DNA of 17,974 nt from CAYLHF01 sp964383365. GTDB lineage: Bacteria > Bacteroidota > Rhodothermia > Rhodothermales > UBA10348. Where the stretch lies: contig CAYLHF010000046.1 of the NCBI GenBank assembly GCA_964383365.1, positions 1 through 17,974 on the forward strand, read 5' to 3'. The notes below the pieces were generated by a model. That model ran no database searches and had not been told where the DNA came from. It was given only the letters and a program-made list of their open reading frames with translations. Shown piece by piece: positions 7,961 to 15,867 of this stretch (position 1 is the first letter of the stretch; each line of letters starts with the position of its first letter). A program made the position numbers and the translations under genes.

Positions 7961-9219
7961 TAATACCCATAGATCGATAATTCATCTCGCCTCATGTACA
8001 GGGCGAGCACAATGGCGAGCAGCGCCGAATTGGCCATAAGTGCCGAACCACCGTAGGACAGGAACGGAAGCGGGATTCCGATCACCGGCAATAGTGCCGT
8101 AGCCATTCCTACATTTATCATGATGTGGATGAGATAGACACCGACGGTCCCGGCCGCCATCATAACCCCGAACGGATGCTTCATCCGGCTACCGAGTATG
8201 ATGATTCTGACCAGTAGCGCCAGGAAAAGCCCGAGAACAGTCAGTGTCCCCAGGAACCCGAATTCCTCTCCGATCACGCTGAACACAAAGTCGGTCGACT
8301 GCTCGGGTATATACGCCCCCTTGGTCTGGGTGCCTTGCATATACCCTTTACCGGTCAGTCCCCCGGACCCGATGGCCGCCATGGACTGAACCTGATGATA
8401 GCCTTCCGCCAGCCGGTACTGTTTGGCCCCGGGATCGGTGAACGAGCGTACCCGGGCCACCTGATGGGGCTGAAGGATGCTGGTCAACGCGAGTGTCGCA
8501 ACCAGTACAGTTCCTACTGAAAACAGCGCAGCGAGGACGGTCTTCTTTCTATCCCGGGTTCGAAAAAACATATACGCGCTGAAACCGACTGACAGAACGA
8601 TGGCTGCCGGCAAGTAGACGATAGCCAGATATCCCGCGACGGCAGGAGCGATCATGATAAGCAGCAGGTCGAATTCGAGACCACTCCAGAAAAGCACCAC
8701 CGGAATGAGGCCGAAGAAAACCAGGGCGGTTCCGGTATCATTCTGCATCACGACCAACACGGCCGGAAGCATGATCATACCAACGATCAACAGCGCAAAT
8801 TGGATACCCATACTCTTCGGCCGACGCAGACCGATCATCTGCGCGACTCCGAGAACCGTCCCGACCTTGGCCAATTCCGAGACTTGAAACTGGATACCTC
8901 CCACCGAGAGCCACGACCGTGCACCATTTATTTCCCGGCCAAATACCAGAGCGGCGATCAGGAAAAGAACGGTCACCAGATATATGGGAAACGCTGCGTA
9001 CTGATAGAATCGGACGGGGAATAAAAGTGCCAGGACCAGGCCTCCCATCGCGATCAGCATCCACTGCATCTGACGATTATAGTTAAACCGAACGCTGTCG
9101 AGGAGAAATTCAGATGCCGGTCCGTGCGTGGTCGAATAAATCGCTGCCAGCCCGATACCGCAGATCCCGATCCACAGTAGCACGCTCACGACATCCAGTT
9201 TTTCGTACCAGTTTCTCAC
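7960..9219 (-). CDS. rodA: RodA, SEDS peptidoglycan glycosyltransferase
   Basis: RodA polymerises lipid II into glycan strands in the cell-elongation complex, paired with PBP2. The 419-residue product is strongly hydrophobic with about ten membrane segments and SEDS-family motifs: REINGARSWLSVGGIQFQVSELAKV (95-119), QNDTGTALV (159-167), AEGYHQVQSMAAIGSGGLTGKG (271-292), IPEQSTDFVFSVIGEEFGFLG (304-324), where Asp310 matches the catalytic aspartate, and GIPLPFLSYGGSALM near the C-terminus. It is somewhat longer than the E. coli protein. The start is a GTG; an in-frame TGA lies three codons upstream, so it is the only reasonable upstream start, with AGG about 7 nt before it. It follows mrdA by 67 bp, the normal order for this pair. 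Confidence 0.97.
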   Translation of the reverse strand: MRNWYEKLDVVSVLLWIGICGIGLAAIYSTTHGPASEFLLDSVRFNYNRQMQWMLIAMGGLVLALLFPVRFYQYAAFPIYLVTVLFLIAALVFGREINGARSWLSVGGIQFQVSELAKVGTVLGVAQMIGLRRPKSMGIQFALLIVGMIMLPAVLVVMQNDTGTALVFFGLIPVVLFWSGLEFDLLLIMIAPAVAGYLAIVYLPAAIVLSVGFSAYMFFRTRDRKKTVLAALFSVGTVLVATLALTSILQPHQVARVRSFTDPGAKQYRLAEGYHQVQSMAAIGSGGLTGKGYMQGTQTKGAYIPEQSTDFVFSVIGEEFGFLGTLTVLGLFLALLVRIIILGSRMKHPFGVMMAAGTVGVYLIHIMINVGMATALLPVIGIPLPFLSYGGSALMANSALLAIVLALYMRRDELSIYGY

Positions 9220-9286
9220 GATTACCTGTCAGGCAGAGTTGGTCTCGGTTCGATGGTTATCTCGTTGATTCATTCTATATCGGAGG

Positions 9287-11110
9287 CTATGGAGTCGATT
9301 TCTGCCTCGCCGGTAGCGGATCACTCACCCGATCCATCGCCATCTTGAGTATCCACGCGCGACGTGTTGTACCCGTCAGGTACCGCTCTGCAACGAGGCT
9401 CGCAATCGGACCGGCAGCAGTTGACCCGTACCCCGCATTCTCGACCACGGCCGCAATGGCGATGACGGGATTATCTACCGGTGCGAACATGATGAACACC
9501 GAATCGTCCTCCCCGCGACTGTTCTGTGCGGTACCCGTCTTGCCCGCCGATGACACACCGGGAATAAGCAGCCAGCTGTCTTTTTTTGAGATCACTTCTG
9601 CCATCCCCCGCTTCACGACATCAAAATAAGCAGGATTGACGTGAATACTTTCTGTCGATTCCCAATCGCCACGTACGACATCTCCTGTGAGCGGTTGATG
9701 CAGCTCACGGACGAGGTGCGGAGTGACAAGTCTTCCTTCATTCGCAATCGCCGCCACATAACGGGCGAGTTGCATCGGTGTCACCCCGACGTCTCCCTGA
9801 CCGACCCCCAGGTTCATCGGGGTCCCTACGTTCCATCGTCTGACTCCGTACGCCCGGTCATAATACGCGGAATCAGGGATCAGACCCGGGTCCTGTTCGG
9901 AAATATCGATCGCCACCCGGTTTCCGAATCCGAACCCATGGGCATAGCGACTGAACGTATTCACATCGATACGCCTCATCATCTCGAAAAAAAACGTGTT
10001 ACAGCTCTCTCTGATGGCAGCTTTTACGGCGATATTGCCGTGTTCGGCCAGACACTTCATCGTCTTTCCGCGTCCTCGGGGATGTCCGCCCGGGCAGTAA
10101 TACGTTTCATTTGGCGTAATCGCACCTTCCTGTAGTGCCATCAGGGCAATGAAAGGCTTTAATGTTGAACCCGGCATTAACCGACTCGACGTGGCCCGAT
10201 TGAAGATGGGCTTCTCTTCGCTCTTCGTCAGATACCGCCACCGTTCCGGTGTGATTTTTCCGGTTAGCTCGCCGAGGTCATAGTCCGGTGCACTCACGAG
10301 CGAAATGAGTTCTCCGTTTCTGGGATCGAGGGCAACGAGAGCCCCTCGCTTATTGACAAACAAGGACTCGGCGAACGCCTGAACGTCACTGTCCAGCGTC
10401 AACTCGACGTTATACCCACTCTTAGGCAGTAAATCCTCCTGTCCGCCCATCCATGATTCCACGCGCTGACCACGAACGTTGACCAGCGAGATCTTGCGTC
10501 CCGGCTCGCCTCGCATGATCGATTCCTGACTCCGCTCAATTCCCATCTGTCCGATCAGATCTCCCGACTGATAGCCGGATTCCACGTGACGAGCGAGGTC
10601 GTTTTCGCTGATCTGCCTCACGTATCCCAGGGCGTGCGAGGCCCGCGCACGGGTCAGGTATTTTCTGCGTTGATCGACTTCATAACTGATACCGGGTAGA
10701 TGTCGCTTGTTCTCCTGCACGCGAGCCAATACGTCGAACGTGATACCTCGCTCGATGAGGCTGGGTCGAAAATAGCTCCACTTTCGAGCCCGTTGTACTC
10801 GATTAGCGATAGTGGAATCGGGAAGACCCAACAAGTCGGCGAGCATAGCGACTCTGGACGTATCCCAGTACAGTGGAGTGACCAGAACAGAATACGCGGG
10901 TTCGTTGTCCACCATCAGCGTACCATTCCGATCATAAATCGCCCCTCGGGCCGGGAGTATGCGCTCAATCCGGCTCGCATTACTTCGCGATTCGCCCGAG
11001 TAGGCAGTAGAATCGAGTAATTGCAGTTGTGCCAGACGCAGGATAAGTACACCCAGAATGACCGCGATAAGGGCGAGAAATATGTTGGTCCTGGGCCGAT
11101 TTTCGTCCAT
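9287..11110 (-). CDS. mrdA: Penicillin-binding protein 2 (peptidoglycan transpeptidase)
   Basis: PBP2 cross-links new peptidoglycan during elongation and activates RodA. The 607-residue product has a short cytoplasmic tail, one membrane anchor (about 9-30), the dimerisation domain beginning SRIERILPARGAIYDRNG (46-63), the GIERSQE region near 190, and a transpeptidase domain with all three catalytic motifs: PGSTLK with Ser315 and Lys318, SCN at 369-371, and KTGTAQN at 524-530. Length is normal for the family. The paired cysteines of YYCPGGH and MKCLAEHG (339 and 353) are typical of MrdA. The ATG at 11110 has no purine-rich binding site. It is the first gene of the minus-strand run and faces a divergent plus-strand gene, so its promoter should be in 11111-11477. 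mreB, mreC and mreD, which often precede this gene, are not here. Confidence 0.97.
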   Translation of the reverse strand: MDENRPRTNIFLALIAVILGVLILRLAQLQLLDSTAYSGESRSNASRIERILPARGAIYDRNGTLMVDNEPAYSVLVTPLYWDTSRVAMLADLLGLPDSTIANRVQRARKWSYFRPSLIERGITFDVLARVQENKRHLPGISYEVDQRRKYLTRARASHALGYVRQISENDLARHVESGYQSGDLIGQMGIERSQESIMRGEPGRKISLVNVRGQRVESWMGGQEDLLPKSGYNVELTLDSDVQAFAESLFVNKRGALVALDPRNGELISLVSAPDYDLGELTGKITPERWRYLTKSEEKPIFNRATSSRLMPGSTLKPFIALMALQEGAITPNETYYCPGGHPRGRGKTMKCLAEHGNIAVKAAIRESCNTFFFEMMRRIDVNTFSRYAHGFGFGNRVAIDISEQDPGLIPDSAYYDRAYGVRRWNVGTPMNLGVGQGDVGVTPMQLARYVAAIANEGRLVTPHLVRELHQPLTGDVVRGDWESTESIHVNPAYFDVVKRGMAEVISKKDSWLLIPGVSSAGKTGTAQNSRGEDDSVFIMFAPVDNPVIAIAAVVENAGYGSTAAGPIASLVAERYLTGTTRRAWILKMAMDRVSDPLPARQKSTP

Positions 11111-11283
11111 CTACTGGAGAGAGCTTGCTACATCATGGGAAGGGACGTGTCTACATTTGCCTACCATTGCATCACGCGTCCAGTTCGGAAGAAAGAAACA
11201 TGCTACCGTTCGACCTGTTCCTGAAACGGATCGGTAACGAATGTGGTTATCTGAGCGATCTCGCTGTAAATAGGGCCTACTTA

Positions 11284-11304
11284 TTGCAGTTCTTTAAGCT
11301 GCAA
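11284..11304. repeat. Short inverted repeat in the divergent intergenic region
   Basis: TTGCAG (11284-11289) and CTGCAA (11299-11304) are 6-bp perfect arms around 9 nt. The size and position, between divergent genes, suit an operator for a dimeric regulator or a small hairpin. Chance is a real alternative at this arm length. Confidence 0.3.
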
Positions 11305-11380
11305 CCGTTATTGAGCTGATGGACCCGGAATCGAACGATGTCTCGTTACATTCTTCCATGATCTGACACCAAACATCCGA

Positions 11381-11406
11381 GCGGGCTGGAGTTTTCCCGG
11401 GCCCGC
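11381..11406. repeat. GC-rich inverted repeat in the divergent intergenic region
   Basis: GCGGGC (11381-11386) and GCCCGC (11401-11406) pair perfectly around 14 nt. No U-run follows on either strand, so it is not a clear terminator. It would fall in the 5' leader of the plus-strand gene if transcription begins upstream of it. Confidence 0.3.
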
Positions 11407-11477
11407 ATGGTTGGAAGGCCCGTTCAGACGAGTTGAATACAGTGATGCCATTATACGGCCGGATAATAAGAGAACGA

Positions 11478-14400
11478 ATGAATTCAAACCCTTTCCCCCG
11501 ATTCCGTCCGCTGGTGACGGCGCTTTTTCTAATGATCGCCGGTTCCCTTGTCCATAGTGTGCCGGCTTCGGCCCAGTATTTTGGTCGTAACAAGGTTCAC
11601 TATGACGATTTTGATTTTCACAGCTTCAAGACCGACCACTTCGAATTCTATCTGTATCCCGAGGAGGAAAAAGCGGTAGAAGACGCCTCGCGCATGGCCG
11701 AACGGTGGTACCAACGTCATTCCAGAACCTTCCTCAGGGAGTTTTACAAAAGAAAACCCGTCCTGTTTTATGCCAATGATGCTGATTTCCAGCAGACCAA
11801 TGCGATCAACGGGACTCTGGGTGAAGGGACCGGAGGTGTCACAGAGGGACTGAAGGAGCGCGTCATCATGCCGCTCACGGGGAGCTACAGAGAGACGGAC
11901 CACGTACTCGGTCACGAACTGGTCCACTCTTTCCAGTATGATATCGCTCTTTCCCGGACGGACTCTGTTCGATTCGCGATGCAGCTCCTTCCGCTGTGGC
12001 TTGTCGAAGGTATGGCTGAATATTTCTCCGTGGGTCGAAACGATACGCATACTGCGATGTGGATGCGCGATGCAGCTCTGCGTGATGATCTGCCGACGAT
12101 CCAGACGATCACAACCGACATGAGCTATTTCCCCTATAGATATGGTCAGGCTTATCTGGCGTACATCGGTGGAAAATACGGTGACGCGGCCGTTGCCAAT
12201 CTGTTCAAGCTCGGCGGCCGAACGGGAGTAGATTCAGCATTCGTTTACACGCTGGGAATCACCGCTGACTCGCTCTCCAATGAATGGATTCAGACCGTAA
12301 AAGAAACGTACTTACCCCTTACCGAAAATCGCACTCCCGCCGAGAAGGCCGGACGAAAGGTCCTGGCGAGTGACATCGATGCCGGGAAGATGAACATTTC
12401 TCCTGTTATCAGCCCGGACGGACAGTATGTGGCTTTTCTCTCTGAAAAAGATCTCTTCAAGATCAACCTGTTTATCGCGGATGCGAGAACAGGGAAGATC
12501 GTCAGGAGCTTGAAAGGCACGTTCCGCGACTCTCATTTTGATGCGATCCGGTTCATCAGTTCGGCAGGATCGTGGTCGCCCGACGGAAAACGATTTGCGT
12601 TTATCACGTTTGTCGAAGGAGACAATGAAATCGCCCTCCTCGATTGGGCCTCTGGCTCGATCGAGCGCAGAATTTCGGTCGATGGAGTGACAGCGATTAC
12701 CAATCCCGCGTGGGCACCTGACGGGAAACACATCGCCTTCTCCGGAATGGACGGCGGGATTAGCGATCTATATCTCCTCGACCTGGAGACCAACGAGGTT
12801 CGTCAGCTCACGAATGACCGGTATTCGGACTTACAGCCGGCGTGGTCTCCTGATGGAAAAACGTTGGCGTTCATTTCGGACCGGGGTCGTAATGGAACGA
12901 ATTTCGCGACGATGGACTATGCGAAGGAACGCCTCGCCCTGATCGATACGGAATCAGGTGATATTCGGGTGTTGAGACCTTTTGACGGGCTGCACACCAA
13001 CCCTCAGTTCTCTCCGGATGGCAAGAATCTCTTTTTTATATCGGACTACGATGGATTCAAGGACATCTATCGCCTGGCCCTGGACACGGAAGATGTGTTC
13101 AAGATCACGAATCTTCAAACCGGTGTTTCCGGCATTACCGCGATGTCTCCGGCCATGACAGTCGCTGCGCAGAGTGGTCGCATGATGTTTTCTGTGTTCA
13201 GCGACGGCGGGTACACGGTCTTCTCCAAGGAAGCCGATGAACTCGTAGGCTCATCGGTCCTCGTCACCGGAAACGGCGACCCCGCGATAGCAGGAGTCTT
13301 GCCGCCGTATCGGGGCGTCGGCGAAGGACTCGTTGGTAACTATCTCGACGATCCACTCACGGGGCTTCCCGATGATCAGGATTTTGATCTCGACGAATAC
13401 AAGGCGGGGCTGAAACTAGATTATGTGGCACCGCCGAGCGTGGGTGTCACCGCCGGCGGTCCGTTCGGGACGGGTATTACGGGAGGAGTCGGACTCTTCT
13501 TCAGTGATATGCTCGGTAATCAGAACCTGACCGTCGTCGCCCAGGCCAACGGATCGCTGAAAGACATTGGTGCCCAGGTAGGCTACCTGAATCGAGGACA
13601 CCGACTCAATTATGGTGGTTCTGCAGGTCATATTCCGATCCTGTTCGGTTCCTCGTTCGTCGGCCCGACACAGATCGATCCGGTCACCGGGCTTCCGTCA
13701 CAGACCATCAACCAGTTGCGCCAGCGAATTTTTATCGATCAGGTTGACGGACTGGCATCCTATCCGTTTTCTACGACGCGCAGACTCGAGCTCTCGGCAG
13801 GATTTACCCGCTACGGGTTTGATTACGAAGTCGACCGATTCTATTTCAGTCAGGCCGGTGTCAGAAGGGAGCGATCCAGTCTGAATGATCTGGAACCGGA
13901 CGCCGTCTATTTTGCTACGGCCGGTATTGCTCTTATTTCTGATTACTCTTTCTTCGCATTTACGTCGCCCGTTCGTGGGGGTAGATCCCGATTCGAAGTC
14001 TCTCCGTTTGTGGGATCGGAGACCTACGTTCAGATCCTGGCCGACATCCGGCGATATCTCTATCTGAAACCATTCACACTCGCCGTGCGCGGTCTGCACG
14101 TCGGTAACTATGGAGCGCAGGTAAACAACAATAACTCCCTGTTCACGCAAGAATATCTCGGTTATGCCAACGGGAGAGGATTCGTTCGTGGATACAGTTT
14201 TACATCGTTCAATGATCTGGGCGAGTGTACGGCCACAGCTGACGGCAGGTGCGCCGAGCAGGAACGCCTGCTGGGAACGAGGATTGCGACGGCCAGCGTC
14301 GAATTACGTATTCCTTTACTCGGAACGAATTCGTTTGGTTTACTCAATTTCCCGTACCTGCCGACTGAACTTTCCTTCTTTGCCGACGGCGGCGTGGCGT

Positions 14401-14594
14401 GGACCCAGGACGATCTTCCGATTCTGAAATTTGAGACCAAGCCGACCGCCGAGCGCGTTCCGGTCTTCAGTACCGGCGCCTCGACCCGCATCAATCTGTT
14501 TGGATACACGGTGCTCGAAGTGTTCTATGCCAAGCCATGGCAGCGCCCTGGGAAGGGCGCCCACTTCGGGTTCCAGATCGTTCCCGGATGGTAA
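11478..14594 (+). CDS. Exported HELVH metallopeptidase / PD40 propeller / beta-barrel fusion protein
   Basis: The product from ATG 11478 has 1038 residues in three parts. A signal peptide ends near residue 32 (SVPASAQ). About residues 40-280 form a gluzincin domain of the peptidase MA type: HELVH at 146-150 and WLVEGMAEY with Glu177 as the likely third zinc ligand. About residues 300-580 hold five TolB/PD40-type propeller motifs, S/A-PDG, near 310, 365, 411, 455 and 510. From about 645 to the end the sequence is a Bac_surface_Ag/BamA-like barrel, with RGFVRGYSF-type motif and a terminal aromatic residue (QIVPGW), as expected of a beta-signal. I chose the second in-frame start because the upstream one is a TTG that adds 15 residues ahead of a normal signal peptide. 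It probably sits in the outer membrane with the peptidase and propeller exposed to the periplasm or surface. Substrate is unknown. A strong hairpin follows the stop. Confidence 0.9.
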   Translation: MNSNPFPRFRPLVTALFLMIAGSLVHSVPASAQYFGRNKVHYDDFDFHSFKTDHFEFYLYPEEEKAVEDASRMAERWYQRHSRTFLREFYKRKPVLFYANDADFQQTNAINGTLGEGTGGVTEGLKERVIMPLTGSYRETDHVLGHELVHSFQYDIALSRTDSVRFAMQLLPLWLVEGMAEYFSVGRNDTHTAMWMRDAALRDDLPTIQTITTDMSYFPYRYGQAYLAYIGGKYGDAAVANLFKLGGRTGVDSAFVYTLGITADSLSNEWIQTVKETYLPLTENRTPAEKAGRKVLASDIDAGKMNISPVISPDGQYVAFLSEKDLFKINLFIADARTGKIVRSLKGTFRDSHFDAIRFISSAGSWSPDGKRFAFITFVEGDNEIALLDWASGSIERRISVDGVTAITNPAWAPDGKHIAFSGMDGGISDLYLLDLETNEVRQLTNDRYSDLQPAWSPDGKTLAFISDRGRNGTNFATMDYAKERLALIDTESGDIRVLRPFDGLHTNPQFSPDGKNLFFISDYDGFKDIYRLALDTEDVFKITNLQTGVSGITAMSPAMTVAAQSGRMMFSVFSDGGYTVFSKEADELVGSSVLVTGNGDPAIAGVLPPYRGVGEGLVGNYLDDPLTGLPDDQDFDLDEYKAGLKLDYVAPPSVGVTAGGPFGTGITGGVGLFFSDMLGNQNLTVVAQANGSLKDIGAQVGYLNRGHRLNYGGSAGHIPILFGSSFVGPTQIDPVTGLPSQTINQLRQRIFIDQVDGLASYPFSTTRRLELSAGFTRYGFDYEVDRFYFSQAGVRRERSSLNDLEPDAVYFATAGIALISDYSFFAFTSPVRGGRSRFEVSPFVGSETYVQILADIRRYLYLKPFTLAVRGLHVGNYGAQVNNNNSLFTQEYLGYANGRGFVRGYSFTSFNDLGECTATADGRCAEQERLLGTRIATASVELRIPLLGTNSFGLLNFPYLPTELSFFADGGVAWTQDDLPILKFETKPTAERVPVFSTGASTRINLFGYTVLEVFYAKPWQRPGKGAHFGFQIVPGW

Positions 14595-14599
14595 TGAGG

Positions 14600-14641
14600 A
14601 GTCCAGCGGCGACGGGGTTTCACCCCCGTCGCCGCTGGACT
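14600..14641 (+). terminator. Strong hairpin between the fusion-protein gene and pyrD
   Basis: AGTCCAGCGGCGACGGGG (14600-14617) and its exact complement (14624-14641) form an 18-bp perfect, GC-rich stem with a 6-nt loop (TTTCAC), 5 nt after the TAA stop. The 3' side continues ATCTTGCCCC, so the U-tract is poor for a classical intrinsic terminator. It may end the upstream transcript, protect its 3' end, or act as an attenuator for pyrD, whose ATG is only 34 nt downstream. Confidence 0.7.
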
Positions 14642-14646
14642 ATCTT

Positions 14647-14675
14647 GCCCCGTTCACTTTGAGCGATTCCGGGGC
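14647..14675 (+). promoter_or_regulatory. Hairpin abutting the pyrD start codon
   Basis: GCCCCG (14647-14652) and CGGGGC (14670-14675) are perfect arms around a 17-nt loop, and the 3' arm ends exactly at the base before the pyrD ATG. It occupies the place where a ribosome would bind. The pyrD gene of E. coli is also controlled by a 5' hairpin that masks ribosome binding, which makes the position suggestive; regulation here is inference. Confidence 0.45.
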
Positions 14676-15779
14676 ATGTATTCCTACTTCCAGTCTCTTC
14701 TTTTCCGGCTCGATCCAGAGAGAGCCCACCATGTGGCGGTCACCGCCGCTCGCGTGGCTCAGCGAGTGGTTCCATTCGTTATCGAATCGAAATACACCTA
14801 CGCCCATCCCGCACTCCACACGGAACTCTTCGGCAAACATTTTACCAATCCGATCGGGCTCGCTGCCGGATTCGATAAGAATGCCGTGCTGATTCCGTTC
14901 TGGAAGAATCTGGGGTTCGGATTTGTCGAAGTAGGATCGGTCAGTGCGCGGAAAAGCAAAGGAAACCGGCGACCGCGGGCGTTCCGTCTCCCCGATGACC
15001 GGGCGCTTGTCAATCGGATGGGGCTCAACAATCAGGGCGCCCATCGTATTGCAACTCGCGTTCAACAGTACGCAGGAACCCGGGCGTTTCCCATCGGAAT
15101 CAATATCGCGAAAACCCATGATCCTTCTATCGAGGGCGAGGCCGCCGTGGCCGACTTCTGTCTGAGTTTCCGCGCCATGGCGCCCCACGCAGATTATGTC
15201 GTCGTCAATATATCATGCCCGAATACCGCAGAAGGCAAGACGTTTGAAGATCCAAACGCGCTAGATGATCTCCTTCGCGCAATTGCTCGCGAGCGAAACG
15301 AACTGGAACGCAACATTCCACTAATGGTCAAATTATCACCGCCCGTGACGGACAACTTTGTACTTGATTCTCTGGTTGACGAACAGGTCATGGTTGCTCT
15401 CGCGCATGGAGCTAACGGGTTCATCGCCACGAATACAGCACCGGACCGGCAACACGTTCATACGTCGGAGGAAACGATCAGGCGAATTGGAAAGGGCGGA
15501 TTGAGCGGCCCACCGATCGAAACACGATCCACGCAACTCGTTCGATATCTATACAAAAAGACGAATGGCCGGGTCCCGGTGATTGGTGTGGGTGGAGTTT
15601 GCTCTCCTGAGACGGCGTATGCCAAAATCAAGGCGGGCGCATCGCTTATTCAGCTCTACACCGGTCTGGTCTACGAAGGCCCCGGACTGATTCGCTCGAT
15701 CAAAGAAGGATTGGTTCATCTCCTCCGCGACGATGGACTGTCGACTATCAGAGAGGCTGTTGGCAAGGATGCCGGGTGA
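14676..15779 (+). CDS. pyrD: Dihydroorotate dehydrogenase, class 2 (quinone-dependent)
   Basis: PyrD oxidises dihydroorotate to orotate with FMN and passes electrons to membrane quinone, the fourth step of UMP synthesis. The 367-residue product has the class 2 amphipathic N-terminal helices (MYSYFQSLLFRLDPERAHH), then NPIGLAAGFDKNA (58-70), GFVEVGSVS (82-90), NRMGLNNQGA (113-122), the catalytic-serine motif NISCPNT (Ser180), MVKLSPP, GFIATNT, GGLSGPPI, VPVIGVGGV and GASLIQLYTGLVYEGP. Class 1 enzymes have Cys in place of Ser180 and lack the membrane helices, so the class call is firm. The ATG at 14676 gives the standard N-terminus. No Shine-Dalgarno is visible; the preceding bases form a hairpin arm. 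It has only 34 nt between the upstream terminator-like stem and its start, too little for an ordinary promoter. Confidence 0.97.
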   Translation: MYSYFQSLLFRLDPERAHHVAVTAARVAQRVVPFVIESKYTYAHPALHTELFGKHFTNPIGLAAGFDKNAVLIPFWKNLGFGFVEVGSVSARKSKGNRRPRAFRLPDDRALVNRMGLNNQGAHRIATRVQQYAGTRAFPIGINIAKTHDPSIEGEAAVADFCLSFRAMAPHADYVVVNISCPNTAEGKTFEDPNALDDLLRAIARERNELERNIPLMVKLSPPVTDNFVLDSLVDEQVMVALAHGANGFIATNTAPDRQHVHTSEETIRRIGKGGLSGPPIETRSTQLVRYLYKKTNGRVPVIGVGGVCSPETAYAKIKAGASLIQLYTGLVYEGPGLIRSIKEGLVHLLRDDGLSTIREAVGKDAG

Positions 15780-15867
15780 ACGCCGGGTCCCTTTACATTT
15801 CGAACCCTACATCCTAACCTGTCCTCTCGTCCAAGCCCTCCACCGGACTCCGAACTGACTCACCCGA

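Larger units (their letters stand above)
11111..11477. other. Divergent intergenic region
   Basis: This 367-bp stretch separates mrdA from the plus-strand peptidase/propeller gene and should hold both promoters. Small frames exist (for example 11125-11319 on the plus strand) but lack family similarity, hydrophobic leaders or ribosome binding sites, so I do not call them genes. I found no convincing -35/-10 pair on either strand. A TACATTTG at 11152-11159 fits the Bacteroidota -7 element (TAnnTTTG) but has no well-spaced TTG partner. Two short inverted repeats are listed separately. Confidence 0.6.

Noticed and set aside
11125..11319. A 64-codon plus-strand frame in the divergent region
   Set aside because: No ribosome binding site, no family similarity, and unremarkable composition.
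11433..11456. TTGAAT plus TTATAC as a promoter for the fusion-protein gene
   Set aside because: The spacing is only about 12 bp, too short for a sigma70 promoter.
14455..14500. STGAST in the barrel of the fusion protein as an ApbE flavinylation site
   Set aside because: It has the TGAS core but lacks the preceding Asp and the trailing Thr of the acceptor motif, and it lies within a predicted beta strand.
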